From: Streptomyces sp. CoH27
GTDB taxonomy: Bacteria > Actinomycetota > Actinomycetes > Streptomycetales > Streptomycetaceae
NCBI RefSeq assembly: GCF_020181035.1
Contig: NZ_JAIQYY010000007.1
Coordinates: 102,337-166,336 of the forward strand
Direction: 5' to 3'
Length of the DNA stretch: 64,000 nt
This document shows positions 42,337-51,378 of this stretch, one piece after another. How positions within the stretch are numbered: the stretch's first letter is position 1; each line of letters opens with the position of its first letter. The notes under the pieces were generated by a model. That model saw only the letters and a program-made list of their open reading frames with translations. It was not told the origin of the DNA and did not search any database. The position numbers and the translations under genes are program-made.

Positions 42337-43188
42337 ATGCGTGATCTCGGGGTGGGGTTCGGTCATCTGCTGAAGGGCCAGCGCTGGGTGAGCCGGCACG
42401 GCAAGCAGTACGGCTTCGGACTGCTGCCGGGGCTGATCACGCTCGTGCTGTACGTCGCGGCGCTGGTCGCGCTCGCCGTGTGGGGCGAGGGCGCGGTCAG
42501 CTGGGCGACGCCCTTCGCGGATCACTGGTCCAGCCCCTGGCAGGGCCTGTTCCGCGGCTTCCTGACCGCCGTCCTGTTCGCCCTCGGCCTGCTGCTGGCC
42601 GTGCTGACCTTCACGGCCGTCACCCTGCTGATCGGCGACCCCTTCTACGAGAGCCTGTCGGAACAGGTCGACGCCGACGTCTCGCCCGACGGCACCGCCC
42701 CGCGCTCGGACCTCCCGCTCTGGCGTGAGCTGTGGATCTCGGCGCGGGACAGCCTGCGGGTGCTGGTGCGGGCCGCGCTGTGGGGCGTACTGCTCTTCGC
42801 CCTGGGCCTCCTGCCGTTCGTCGGCCAGACGGTCGTCCCCGTGCTCGGCTTCTTCGTCACCGGCTTCTTCCTCACCGAGGAACTGACCGCCGTGGCCCTC
42901 CGGCGCCGGGGCGTCGACCTGCGCGCCCGCCTCACCCTGCTCCGCTCCCGCAAGACCCTGGTCTGGGGCTTCGGCACCCCCCTCGGCCTGGCCTTCCTGG
43001 TGCCGTTCGCCGCGGTGTTCCTGATGCCGGGGGCGGTGGCGGGGGCGACGATGCTGGCGCGGGAGTTGTCGGGGGAGGACGCGGAAGAGAGCGGGGAGGG
43101 TTTTGCCCGGGTCACTGCCGACGGCGAGTTCCGTCCCGGGGGCGTCACCCCGGGATCCGTGCCGCCGCCTCCCGCAGCGCCCCGATGA
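42337..43188 (+). CDS. EI24/CysZ-type membrane protein
   Basis: Membrane protein of 283 aa. The family opening GFGHLLKGQRWVSRHGKQYG leads into about four to six helices (for example LLPGLITLVLYVAALVALAV and FLTAVLFALGLLLAVLTFTA), with LIGDPFYESLSEQVD between and the LPFVGQTVVPVLGFFVTGFF end. EI24-domain proteins include the sulfate-uptake protein CysZ and uncharacterised actinobacterial relatives; transport is not established for this one. Its 3' end overlaps the convergent LysR gene by 44 bp. Probably co-transcribed with marR. Confidence 0.9.
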   Translation: MRDLGVGFGHLLKGQRWVSRHGKQYGFGLLPGLITLVLYVAALVALAVWGEGAVSWATPFADHWSSPWQGLFRGFLTAVLFALGLLLAVLTFTAVTLLIGDPFYESLSEQVDADVSPDGTAPRSDLPLWRELWISARDSLRVLVRAALWGVLLFALGLLPFVGQTVVPVLGFFVTGFFLTEELTAVALRRRGVDLRARLTLLRSRKTLVWGFGTPLGLAFLVPFAAVFLMPGAVAGATMLARELSGEDAEESGEGFARVTADGEFRPGGVTPGSVPPPPAAPR

Positions 43189-44089
43189 AGGCCTGCGCCG
43201 CCGGCGTCAGGGAACTGCCCCGCACCGTCGCCGCGTAGACCGCCCGCCGTGGGGCGTCCTGCGGGTGTACGGGGAGCAGGGCGACGTCCGGCCGCAGGGA
43301 CGCGGCGGCCAGCGCCGGGACCAGGGTGACGCCCAGGCCGGCGGCGACGTACCCCTGCTTGGCGGTCCACTCGGCGACGACGTGCGCGACGCGCGGCCGG
43401 AAGCCCTGCCGTACGGCCGCGTCGAGCAGCGTGCCCTCGGGGCGGGAGCTGCCGGCGATCCAGTCGGCGTCGGCGAGCCGGGCCAGCCGTACCGGGCCGT
43501 CGGCCGCGGTGAGCGGATGGTCCGCGGGGACAGCGACGTACAGGGTCTCGTCGAGCAGATGGTGCAGCGCGTACGTCTCCAGCGGGGCGCGGCCCGTCGT
43601 GGAGACCACCGCGAGGTCGAGATGGCCGGCCGTGAGCCGGTCCAGCAGGACGGGGGAGAGGCCCTCCTCGCGGGAGACGCGGACGTGCGGACGGCGGGCG
43701 CGGAAGGCGGCCAGCGCATGCGGGACGAGGGCCGCGTCGGCGGTGGCGAACGCGCCGAACCGCAGCCGCCCGCCCGCCGCCGCGCGCAGCTCGGCCAGCT
43801 CGCGCGCCGCGCCCCGCAGCGACTCGGTCACGGCCTCGGCGTGCGGTACGAGGGTCCGGCCGGCCTCGGTGAGCCGTACGCCCCGCGGCAGCCGGTCGAA
43901 GAGCGGACCGCCGCCGAGTGCCGACTCCAGCGCGGAGATCTGCCGGGACACCGCGGACTGGGTCCAGCCCAGCGTCCGCGCGGCCACCGTGAACGAACCG
44001 TGCCGCGCCACCTCCAGGAACACGCGCAGCCAGACCGTGTTCAGGTCGGGCGGCTCGGCGGCAGGAACTGCGGTATGCAAATTCGGCAT
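43145..44089 (-). CDS. LysR-family transcriptional regulator
   Basis: LTTR of 314 aa with a ~17-residue N-terminal extension before the HTH VARHGSFTVAARTLGWTQSA and VSRQISALESALG; the effector domain follows. It is divergent from a dehydrogenase-RidA operon, its probable target. The start ATG at 44089 has no Shine-Dalgarno. A small dyad, CAAT-GCT-ATTG, lies just upstream at 44095-44105. The frame stays open far beyond the start because it runs through antisense of the next genes and into a tetR remnant. Confidence 0.93.
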   Translation of the reverse strand: MPNLHTAVPAAEPPDLNTVWLRVFLEVARHGSFTVAARTLGWTQSAVSRQISALESALGGGPLFDRLPRGVRLTEAGRTLVPHAEAVTESLRGAARELAELRAAAGGRLRFGAFATADAALVPHALAAFRARRPHVRVSREEGLSPVLLDRLTAGHLDLAVVSTTGRAPLETYALHHLLDETLYVAVPADHPLTAADGPVRLARLADADWIAGSSRPEGTLLDAAVRQGFRPRVAHVVAEWTAKQGYVAAGLGVTLVPALAAASLRPDVALLPVHPQDAPRRAVYAATVRGSSLTPAAQAFIGALREAAARIPG

Positions 44090-44147
44090 GACAGCAATGC
44101 TATTGATTCGCTTGTCGCATCGCAGGGCGGGTCCTAGCGTCGACGGC

Positions 44148-44963
44148 ATGCAGAAGATCGCCTTTCTGGGGCTGGGGCACATGGGCGCCCCCATGGCCGG
44201 CCGGCTGCTCACGGCCGGGTATCCGCTCACCGTCTGGAACCGCACCCCGGCCAGGGCCGAACCGCTCGTCGCCGAGGGCGCCGTGCTCGCCGGGTCGCCC
44301 GCGCAGGCCGTGCGGCACGCGGACGTCGTCCTCACGATGCTCGCCGGGCCGGACGCGCTGACCGCCGTGGCCGACGCCGTCGTACCGGAGCTGCGGCCCG
44401 GCGCGGCCTGGGTCGAGATGTCCACCGTGGGTCCGGACGCCGTGAGGGAGGTGGGCGGGCGGCTGAAGGACGGCGTGCTGCTGGTCGACGCGCCGGTCAT
44501 GGGCAGTACGGACCGGGCCGCCGACGGCACGCTCGGCATCCTCGCGGGCGGTGACGTCACGGCCGTCGAGCCGGTCCTCGCCCATCTCGGCACGGTCACC
44601 CGCACCGGACCGCTCGGCTCGGGCGCGGCCCTGAAACTCGTCGTCAACACGGCGGTGATCGGTGGCGTCGGCATCGTCGCGGAGGCGCTCCGGCTCGCCG
44701 ACACGCTCGGCCTCGACGGCGACACCGCCCGCGCGGCCCTGGCGGCGAGCCCCCTCGGCGGCGTGGTCGGCCGTGCCTTCGCCGAGGACGTGCACTTCGC
44801 CACCGAGCTCGCCGTGAAGGACCTGGGGATCGCGACGGGCGCCGCTCGGCTCCCGGTCGCCGAAGCCGTGTCGGCGCACTTCCGGCAGGCCGCCGAGGAC
44901 CCCGCGCTGACCCGCGCCGACATCGCCCGAGCCGTCACCCGCATCCGGAAAGGCCCCCGATGA
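44148..44963 (+). CDS. NAD(P)-dependent beta-hydroxyacid dehydrogenase
   Basis: Member of the 3-hydroxyisobutyrate/6-phosphogluconate dehydrogenase superfamily, 271 aa. It has the Rossmann motif IAFLGLGHMGAPMAGRLL (4-21), the substrate loop DAPVMGSTDRAADGTLGILA (the family's DAPVSGG position) and the catalytic Lys in GAALKLVVN. NADP preference is suggested by WNRTPAR. No Shine-Dalgarno; a TAGCGT hexamer 7 bases before the ATG suggests a leaderless message. Co-translated with a RidA protein. Confidence 0.93.
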   Translation: MQKIAFLGLGHMGAPMAGRLLTAGYPLTVWNRTPARAEPLVAEGAVLAGSPAQAVRHADVVLTMLAGPDALTAVADAVVPELRPGAAWVEMSTVGPDAVREVGGRLKDGVLLVDAPVMGSTDRAADGTLGILAGGDVTAVEPVLAHLGTVTRTGPLGSGAALKLVVNTAVIGGVGIVAEALRLADTLGLDGDTARAALAASPLGGVVGRAFAEDVHFATELAVKDLGIATGAARLPVAEAVSAHFRQAAEDPALTRADIARAVTRIRKGPR

Positions 44964-45346
44964 ACGTCACCCTCACCAACCCCGCCGGCGCCCCGCAGCC
45001 CGCCAACGCCTACTACTCCCAGATCGCCCGCGTCGAACAGGCCGACGGCAGTGTCCTGTTGTTCCTGTCGGGCCAGATCGCGGCGGGGGAGACCCTGGCC
45101 GAGCAGACCCGGGGCGTCTTCGAGACGATCGACGCCCTGCTGGCGTCCCAGGGGGCGAGCCTCGCGGACGTCATCAACATCCGCACCTATCTCACCGACA
45201 TCACCAAGCTCGACGAATACGGCTCCGTGCGCCGCGAGTTCCTCACGGGGACCGCGCCGACGAGCATGACGTTCGAGGTGCCGCGGCTGTTCCGGCCGGA
45301 GGCGCAGGTGGAGATCGAGGTCGTGGCGGCCGTCGTACCCGCCTGA
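44960..45346 (+). CDS. RidA/YjgF-family enamine-imine deaminase
   Basis: Protein of 128 aa of the Rid family. The conserved Arg is in INIRTYLTDI and the fold motifs VLLFLSGQIAA and PTSMTFEVPRLF are normal; the closing Glu is in AQVEIEVVAAV. It hydrolyses reactive enamines or imines such as 2-aminoacrylate. It starts in an ATGA overlap with the dehydrogenase, suggesting it quenches an intermediate of that reaction or guards PLP enzymes. Confidence 0.92.
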   Translation: MNVTLTNPAGAPQPANAYYSQIARVEQADGSVLLFLSGQIAAGETLAEQTRGVFETIDALLASQGASLADVINIRTYLTDITKLDEYGSVRREFLTGTAPTSMTFEVPRLFRPEAQVEIEVVAAVVPA

Positions 45347-45408
45347 GCGCTCCGCTCGAAGTGCCGCGACGCGCCGAACCGCAGTGGACTTCACCCGACC
45401 TGCAGAGC

Positions 45409-45606
45409 GCAGGACGCGGCCTCGGTCCGCCCGCTCACCCAGGAGCCGGAGAAGGTCCCGGAACGCGCCGGGCATGTCCACCGACTCCGGGGCCGGCAGC
45501 CACCGGTACGGGAGTCCGTCCATCACGGCGACCAGCAGCGGGGCGGTTCGCTCGGGGGTGAGGCCGTTCGGCAGCCGGTCGCCGTACTCCGCCCACCGCG
45601 TCCCAC
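45409..45606 (-). pseudogene. tetR C-terminal remnant
   Basis: On the minus strand, one frame reads WAEYGDRLPNGLTPERTAP, LLVAVMDGLPYRWLPAPESV and DMPGAFRDLLRLLGERAD, the typical dimerisation end of TetR regulators (VALMDGLxxQWLxDPxxVDM pattern). No HTH-coding part is present upstream and no stop closes the frame downstream, where it continues antisense through ridA. I read it as the surviving piece of a regulator that once sat divergent from the GH3 glucosidase gene. This accounts for most of the 334-bp gap 45347-45680. Confidence 0.5.
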
Positions 45607-45680
45607 CGGTCCCGCCCTTGGAGCACGGCCGACCGAGGCAGGATGGAGGGGCCCGTGGACTTCAGCGAGGAGGCACAGCG

Positions 45681-48125
45681 ATGGTGGGAACCTCGGCCGA
45701 TCAGGCGCGCGAGGCGGTCGTGGAGGCGGCGCTGCGGCGGCTCGACCTCGACGCCAAGGCTCGGCTGCTGGCCGGACAGGACATGTGGACTCTGCCCGCC
45801 CTCCCCGAGATCGGCCTGGGGCCGCTGGTCATGTCCGACGGGCCGATCGGTGTCCGGGGCGTGCGCTGGAGCGCCGACGACCCCTCCGTCGCCCTGCCCT
45901 CGCCGACCGCGCTCGCCGCCGCCTGGGACCCGGAACTCGCCCGCCGTGCAGGCGTGCTGCTCGCCCAGGAGGCCCGCCGCAAGGGCGTGCACGTCCTGCT
46001 CGCCCCCACGGTCAACCTGCACCGCTCACCGCTCGGCGGACGGCACTTCGAGGCCTACAGCGAGGATCCGTACCTGACGGGCCGGATCGGGGCCGGGTAC
46101 GTCACCGGGGTGCAGTCCGGCGGAGTCGGCACCACCGTCAAGCACTTCGTCGCCAACGACGCCGAGACCGACCGCTTCACCGTGAACAACCTGGTCTCCG
46201 AACGCGCCCTGCGCGAGCTGTATCTGGCCCCCTTCGAGGCGATCGTCGCAAGCGCCCGGCCCTGGGGCATCATGACCGCCTACAACACGGTCAACGGCAC
46301 GACCATGACCGCGCACCACCACCTCGTCGACGAAGTCCTGCGCGGGGAGTGGGGCTTCGACGGCGTCAACGTCTCCGACTGGATGGCTGCCCGCGACACC
46401 GTCGCCGACATCAACGGCGGCCTGGACGTGGCGATGCCCGGCCCGCGCACCGTCTACGGCGCCGCCCTCGCCGGGGCCGTCCGGGACGGCAAGGTCGCCG
46501 AGGCCACCGTCGACGCCGCCGTACGGCGCGTGCTGCGGCTCGCCGCCCGCGTGGGGATCCTCGACGGCGCCGAGCCCGTCGTCACCGAGCCGCCGGAGAC
46601 CGTCGACGGCATCGAACTGGCCCGAGAGATCGCCCGCCGCTCCTTCGTCCTCGTCCGCAACGAACGCGGCGCCCTGCCGCTGAAGCCGAACGGCACCGTG
46701 GCCCTGATCGGCGCCGCCGCCCGCGACGCCCGCGTCCTCGGCGGCGGCTCCGCCACCGTCTTCCCTGCCCACGTCGTCTCCCCGCTCGACGGCCTCACCG
46801 CCGCCCTCCCCGAAGGCGCGCTCAGCTACGCCGTCGGCGCCGACCCGGCCACCGAACTCGCCGTCGCCGACGGGGGATTCACCCTGACCGCCGTGTGCCG
46901 CGACACCGACGGCCAGGTCATCGGCACCCGGCCGACCCCCGGCGGGCTGATCCAGTGGATGGGCTCGGACCTCCCCGACGGCGTCACTCACGACACCCTG
47001 CACACCGTCGAGCTGACCGGCACCTTCACCCCCCGCGAGTCCGGCGCGCACACCTTCGGCATCAAGGGCATGGGCGCCTTCACGCTCACCGTCGACGGCA
47101 CCACCTACTTCGACGACGTCCAGCGCCCCGACCAGGACGACCCCTTCGAGGCCTTCTTCGGCGCCCCCGTACCCCGCGCCCAGGCCGAACTCACCGCCGG
47201 CGAAACCGTCGACGTCTCCCTCACCTACGTCGTCCAGCTCCCCGACGACATCCCCATGCGGGTCGTCACCTTCGCCCTCGCCCACGCCGAGCCCGAGCGC
47301 GCCGCCGACGCGCTGATCGCCGAGGCCGTCGAGGCCGCCCGCGCCGCCGACACCGCCGTCGTCGTGGTCGCCACCACCGACCGCGTCGAGTCCGAGGGCT
47401 TCGACCGCACCGACCTCCACCTGCCCGGCCACCAGGACGACCTGGTCCGCGCGGTCGCCGCCGCCAACCCCAACACGGTCGTGGTCGTCAACTCCGGCTC
47501 CCCGGTCGAGCTTCCCTGGCGGGACGACGTCGCCGCCGTCCTGCTGACCTGGTTCCCCGGCCAGGAGGGCGGCGTCGCCCTCGCCGACGTCCTCACCGGC
47601 GCCCACGAGCCCGGCGGCCGCCTCCCCACCACCTGGGGCTCCCTCGCCGACGCCCCGGTCACCCAGGTCGTCCCGGCCGACGGCGAACTGCGGTACTCCG
47701 AGGGTGTGTTCATCGGATACCGCGCCTGGGAGAAGGCCGGCCGCACCCCGGCATACCCCTTCGGCCACGGCCTCGGCTACACCGACTGGACCTACGAGTC
47801 CCTCGACATCTCCCCGGCGGCCGACGGCACCACGGCCCGCGTCCGGCTGCGCAACACCGGCGAGCGGCCCGGCCGTGAGGTCGTCCAGATCTACGTCTCC
47901 CCGGCCGGGCCCGACCCCGAGCGCCCGGCCCGCTGGCTCGCCGGCTTCGCCTCCGCGGAGGCCGGGCCCGGCGAGAGCGCCGAGGTGACGGTCACGCTGC
48001 CGCGCCGCGCCTTCGAGGTCTGGGACGAGGAGGCGAAGGCGTGGGCGCTTGTGAAGGGTTCGTACGAGATCACCGCGGGACGCTCGATCGCCGACCGCAG
48101 GCTCGCCAGGCCGATTAACGTCTGA
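45681..48125 (+). CDS. beta-glucosidase, GH3 with PA14 domain
   Basis: GH3 enzyme of 814 aa without a signal peptide, hence intracellular. The barrel domain has KHFVANDAETDR (154-165) and the nucleophile Asp233 in GVNVSDWMAA. The second alpha/beta domain begins with RSFVLVRNERGALPLKPNGT and is interrupted by a PA14 carbohydrate-binding insert (about 420-560: TGTFTPRESGAHTFGIKG, LTVDGTTYFDD). The fibronectin-III-like end has GRTPAYPFGHGLGYTDW. GAGGAGG lies 7 bases before the ATG. Acts on beta-linked gluco- or related oligosaccharides. A likely former tetR regulator is now a remnant. Confidence 0.95.
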   Translation: MVGTSADQAREAVVEAALRRLDLDAKARLLAGQDMWTLPALPEIGLGPLVMSDGPIGVRGVRWSADDPSVALPSPTALAAAWDPELARRAGVLLAQEARRKGVHVLLAPTVNLHRSPLGGRHFEAYSEDPYLTGRIGAGYVTGVQSGGVGTTVKHFVANDAETDRFTVNNLVSERALRELYLAPFEAIVASARPWGIMTAYNTVNGTTMTAHHHLVDEVLRGEWGFDGVNVSDWMAARDTVADINGGLDVAMPGPRTVYGAALAGAVRDGKVAEATVDAAVRRVLRLAARVGILDGAEPVVTEPPETVDGIELAREIARRSFVLVRNERGALPLKPNGTVALIGAAARDARVLGGGSATVFPAHVVSPLDGLTAALPEGALSYAVGADPATELAVADGGFTLTAVCRDTDGQVIGTRPTPGGLIQWMGSDLPDGVTHDTLHTVELTGTFTPRESGAHTFGIKGMGAFTLTVDGTTYFDDVQRPDQDDPFEAFFGAPVPRAQAELTAGETVDVSLTYVVQLPDDIPMRVVTFALAHAEPERAADALIAEAVEAARAADTAVVVVATTDRVESEGFDRTDLHLPGHQDDLVRAVAAANPNTVVVVNSGSPVELPWRDDVAAVLLTWFPGQEGGVALADVLTGAHEPGGRLPTTWGSLADAPVTQVVPADGELRYSEGVFIGYRAWEKAGRTPAYPFGHGLGYTDWTYESLDISPAADGTTARVRLRNTGERPGREVVQIYVSPAGPDPERPARWLAGFASAEAGPGESAEVTVTLPRRAFEVWDEEAKAWALVKGSYEITAGRSIADRRLARPINV

Positions 48126-48148
48126 TCCGGGACAAGTCCCCCTTCAGC

Positions 48149-48184
48149 AGCCCCGGTCCGGGACCTGACCTCCGGACCGGGGCT
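48149..48184 (+). terminator. terminator after GH3
   Basis: AGCCCCGGTCCGG (48149-48161) pairs perfectly with CCGGACCGGGGCT (48172-48184) across a 10-base loop, 23 bases after the GH3 stop. Confidence 0.75.
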
Positions 48185-48266
48185 CATGGCGGCCAGGAGG
48201 GTGTGGCAGACTCCCGGCCCGCGAGAACACCGGACACACCGGGCACGGGCACGGGGGAGAGACAGC

Positions 48267-49217
48267 ATGTATCCAGGGCAGCAGCCGGGGCCGTACGGGC
48301 AGCAACCGCCGGCGGGGCCGTACGGGCCCCATGGGCAGCCGCCGCAGTATCAGCAGCCGTACCCGCCTGGGCAGCAGCCGCAGTATCAGCAGCCGTACCC
48401 GCCGCACCAGCCGTATCCGCAGCAGCAGTACCAGCCTCAGCAGCCGTACCCGCCTCAGCAGCTTTATCCGTCCCAGCAGCACGCCCAGCCGCACGCGCCG
48501 TCCCACGACCAGGAGGCCGGTGAGGGGGGTATGCGGCTGGATCCGAACCTCACCCCGGCCCAGCGCGAGCTGGCGCAGAAGATCCAGGAGAAGTCCAAGC
48601 CCATGGCCTACGGCATGGTGCTCGGCCTTCCACTCACCTTCGGCGGTGTGCACTACGGCATCACGCAGAAGCCCTTCGGCTTCGCCGCCGCGCTCGTCGG
48701 GCTGGGCCTGCTGGCCTTCGGTGTCTACTCGCTGCTGCAGATGCAGGGCCTCAAGCGGCAGCTGCGGCTCATCACGGCGGACGCCTGGCGTTCCCCGGCC
48801 GCGCATCTGCCGGGCGCCCGCAAGGCCGCCACCCAGGCCGCCTACCTCACCGGCCTGCTGGTCCTGCTGTCCCTCGCCGTGACCGGCTATCTGCTCTACC
48901 GGGGCGCCGCCTGGGGCGCGTACGGCAACTCCTTCGGCTTCGGCGCGCTGATGACCGCCGCGGCGTTGCCCTTCGGCATGGCCCTGGCCGCCGCGACCAC
49001 GATCCCGCAGCTGCTCCAGGTCATTCCGGCCGGCGCGAAGGTCGGCCGGAGCCTGTACTCGATCCTCTTCGTGCTGGCCACGACGGTGACGGGGGAGGGC
49101 ATCAAGGGGCACGCCGTGGGACCCGCCGTGGGCGGGGGCGCGGCTGTGCTGGTCTGCTGGGGGGCGATGACCTTGCTGGGCAAGGCGGCGAAGAGGATGC
49201 GCGGGGAGCGCGTCTAA
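48267..49217 (+). CDS. membrane protein with Pro/Gln/Tyr-rich N-terminus
   Basis: Protein of 316 aa. Residues 1-75 are a low-complexity region of repeats such as YQQPYPPGQQPQ and YQQPYPPHQPYP, typical of actinobacterial membrane proteins but unassigned in function. Residues 120-310 hold about five helices (AYGMVLGLPLTFGGVHYG, FAAALVGLGLLAFGVYSLL, AYLTGLLVLLSLAVTGYLL, LMTAAALPFGMALAAATTI, AVLVCWGAMTLLGKAAK). No known family domain recognised. GGGAGAG precedes the ATG. The stop overlaps the convergent epimerase stop by 4 bases. Confidence 0.85.
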   Translation: MYPGQQPGPYGQQPPAGPYGPHGQPPQYQQPYPPGQQPQYQQPYPPHQPYPQQQYQPQQPYPPQQLYPSQQHAQPHAPSHDQEAGEGGMRLDPNLTPAQRELAQKIQEKSKPMAYGMVLGLPLTFGGVHYGITQKPFGFAAALVGLGLLAFGVYSLLQMQGLKRQLRLITADAWRSPAAHLPGARKAATQAAYLTGLLVLLSLAVTGYLLYRGAAWGAYGNSFGFGALMTAAALPFGMALAAATTIPQLLQVIPAGAKVGRSLYSILFVLATTVTGEGIKGHAVGPAVGGGAAVLVCWGAMTLLGKAAKRMRGERV

Positions 49218-50185
49218 CGAGCCGAGAACGCGTACACCGTCTCCGACCGGAACACCTCGCCCGGCCTCAGCACCGTGCTCGGAAACTCCGGCCGGTTCGG
49301 GGAGTCCGGGAAGTGCTGGGTCTCCAGGGCGATGCCGTCACCGGGGGCGAAGGGGGACGGGAGGTGGTCGGCGGTGTAGAGCTGGAGGCCCGGTTCGGTG
49401 GTCGAGACCGTCAGGGTGCGGCCGGAGGCCGGGTCGTACAGCTCGGCGACCTGCTGAGGGGTCTCGGTGACGCCCTTGTCCAGGACGAAGTTGTGGTCGT
49501 AGCCCGAGCCGGTCTTGCGGGCGGTGCGGAAGTCGAAACGCGAGCCGGTGACGTCCTCCAGCACCCCGGTCGGGATCAGGTCGGCGTCCACCGGAGTGAA
49601 CCGGGACGCGGCCAGCCGCAGTTCGTGCCCGCCCGCGTGGCCGGAACCGGCCAGGTTCCAGTACCCGTGATGGGTGAGGTTGACGACGGTCGGCGCGTCC
49701 GTGACCGCCTCGTAGATGAGGCCCAGCGCGCCCGACGCGTCGAGCGTGTACGTCGCCGTCACCTCCAGCCGTCCGGGAAACCCCTCCTCACCGTGCGGGC
49801 TGACCCGGCTCAGGCGGACGCCGTGCCGAATCGGCGTCACCTCCCACACCCGCTTGTCGAAACCACGCTCACCGCCGTGCAGCGAGTTCGGGCTGTTGTT
49901 CGGTGCGAGGGCGTAGGTGTAGCCGTCGAGCGGGAAGCGGGCGCCCGCGATGCGGTTGGCGTACCGTCCCACCAGCGCCCCCAGATACGGCTCCGGGTGC
50001 TGCAGATAGCCGTCCAGGTCGGAGAAGCCCAGCACCACGTCGGCGGTCCGCCCCTCCCGGTCCGGGACCTCGACCGACTGCACGATCCCGCCGTACGACA
50101 ACACGCGCACGCGCACACCGCCCCGCTCCAGCGTCCAGCGGTGCACGGGGGTGCCGTCGGAAAGTGTGCCGAAAAGTTCATTCAT
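49214..50185 (-). CDS. galM: aldose 1-epimerase (cytoplasmic)
   Basis: Mutarotase of 323 aa lacking a leader, otherwise close to the exported paralogue at 29172-30344. It has NSLHGGERGFD, NLTHHGYWNLAG with the catalytic His, [13 protein letters not shown] and [12 protein letters not shown] with the base Glu. It equilibrates sugar anomers inside the cell. It lies 10 bp downstream of the SGNH lipoprotein gene on the same strand and may be co-transcribed with it. Presence of both an exported and a cytosolic mutarotase within 20 kb suggests duplication or import of a paralogue. Confidence 0.93.
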   Translation of the reverse strand: MNELFGTLSDGTPVHRWTLERGGVRVRVLSYGGIVQSVEVPDREGRTADVVLGFSDLDGYLQHPEPYLGALVGRYANRIAGARFPLDGYTYALAPNNSPNSLHGGERGFDKRVWEVTPIRHGVRLSRVSPHGEEGFPGRLEVTATYTLDASGALGLIYEAVTDAPTVVNLTHHGYWNLAGSGHAGGHELRLAASRFTPVDADLIPTGVLEDVTGSRFDFRTARKTGSGYDHNFVLDKGVTETPQQVAELYDPASGRTLTVSTTEPGLQLYTADHLPSPFAPGDGIALETQHFPDSPNRPEFPSTVLRPGEVFRSETVYAFSAR

Positions 50186-50195
50186 GTGGGAAACC

Positions 50196-51080
50196 CTAGG
50201 TCACGGACGTGATCGCCTTGTAGGCGATCTCCGCGAGCCGCGCCTGGCCGTCCTTGCTGGGGTGGAACCAGTCCCAGTGGCTGAGCTGGTCGGTGCCGAA
50301 GTCGTAGTCGTAGACAGCGTTGTCGTCGAAGCGGCAGCTGCGGTCCTTGGCGCAGACCTCCTTCAGCACCTTGTTGTACTCGACCACCCGCCGCTGCACC
50401 TGGTCCCGGCGCTGGGTGGCCGCGCTCGTCAGGTCGTCCGCGTCGGACAGCATCGACGGGCAGATGCCGAGCTTCCACACCTGCTTGCCCAGCGGATTGG
50501 TGCGGCCCTCGGACCACAGGCGCTTCAGGTTCGGCACGCTCGCCACGTACACCTGCGTCTTCGGTGACTCCTTGCGCAGCGTGCGCAGCGCCTCCTCGAA
50601 GTCCGCGCGGAAGGCGGCCACCGGGGTCATCGCCGACGCCGAGGCGCGGCAGGCGTCATTGGCGCCCGCCATGACCGTCACCAACTGGGGGCTGTGCGCC
50701 GCCGCCTGGGTCATCTGCTCCGGCAGGTCCGCCATCCGGGCCCCCGTCACCGCGTAGTTCCAGCTGCGCTCCGCCGCGCCCGACACGCCCAGCAGCCGCA
50801 CCGCCAGGCTGTCCACCTCGGCGTCGCTGCCCGTCGCCCACGACACCTCGGGGCAGTCCGACAGCACCGTGCACGCGTCGAAGCCGCGCGTGATGGAGTC
50901 GCCGACCGCGGCGATCGAGGCCGGGCTGCGGTCCCACACCGGGGCGGGCCGCACGGCACGCGCCTTGGTGCTCTCCGGCGCGGGCACGCTGCCGCCGCTC
51001 GTGTCGCATCCGGCGGCTCCCAGCGCGGCGGCCGCCACCAGGGCGAGAGCGGCTCGCGTACGGCTGCTCGGCTTCCGCAT
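50196..51080 (-). CDS. SGNH/GDSL-hydrolase lipoprotein
   Basis: Exported esterase or lipase of 294 aa. A Sec leader with Arg start ends in LGAAGCD, a lipobox with Cys25. SGNH blocks are visible: AVGDSITRGFD (Ser), an Asn/Gly block around SWNYAVTGARM, VMAGANDACR (GxND) and the C-terminal DWFHPSKDG (Asp-His). Several cysteines in the core (DACTVLSDC, KLGICPS, EVCAKDRSC) suggest disulfides. It starts ATG at 51080; longer in-frame starts are not supported. Acts at the cell surface on acyl or acetyl esters. Confidence 0.92.
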   Translation of the reverse strand: MRKPSSRTRAALALVAAAALGAAGCDTSGGSVPAPESTKARAVRPAPVWDRSPASIAAVGDSITRGFDACTVLSDCPEVSWATGSDAEVDSLAVRLLGVSGAAERSWNYAVTGARMADLPEQMTQAAAHSPQLVTVMAGANDACRASASAMTPVAAFRADFEEALRTLRKESPKTQVYVASVPNLKRLWSEGRTNPLGKQVWKLGICPSMLSDADDLTSAATQRRDQVQRRVVEYNKVLKEVCAKDRSCRFDDNAVYDYDFGTDQLSHWDWFHPSKDGQARLAEIAYKAITSVT

Positions 51081-51378
51081 CCCCTGCCGGTCCCCTCGTC
51101 GTCCGGCCCGGTGCCCCCGGGCCTTCGTCAGTGCTGCCTCTGTACTGCCTCTGTGCTTCCTTCCATAACAACGTGCGAGGGTTCCCGGCCGGGCGCGCTG
51201 GAACGGCGCACCCCCGTACAAGCGTCCCCCTGGGTGAATGGCAGAGGTTTCCTGGCACTGGGACCGACGGTACGTCACACTCCTTGCGCCGCCGCAAGGT
51301 AGCCTCGCCATGAACGCGGCCGTCGCGCCACTGCCGCCAGCCAGTCCGCAAGATGTCCCGCTCTGTCCGGAGGTTCCG

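Noticed and set aside
44095..44105. CAAT-GCT-ATTG as a LysR operator
   Set aside because: Arms are only 4 bp and T-N11-A is not clearly met; noted in the LysR entry but not called as a site.
43145..45526. 793-codon continuous frame joining a tetR-like stretch, antisense ridA and dehydrogenase, and the LysR gene
   Set aside because: The middle is antisense shadow; a fusion protein is not supported. The LysR gene and the tetR remnant are annotated separately.
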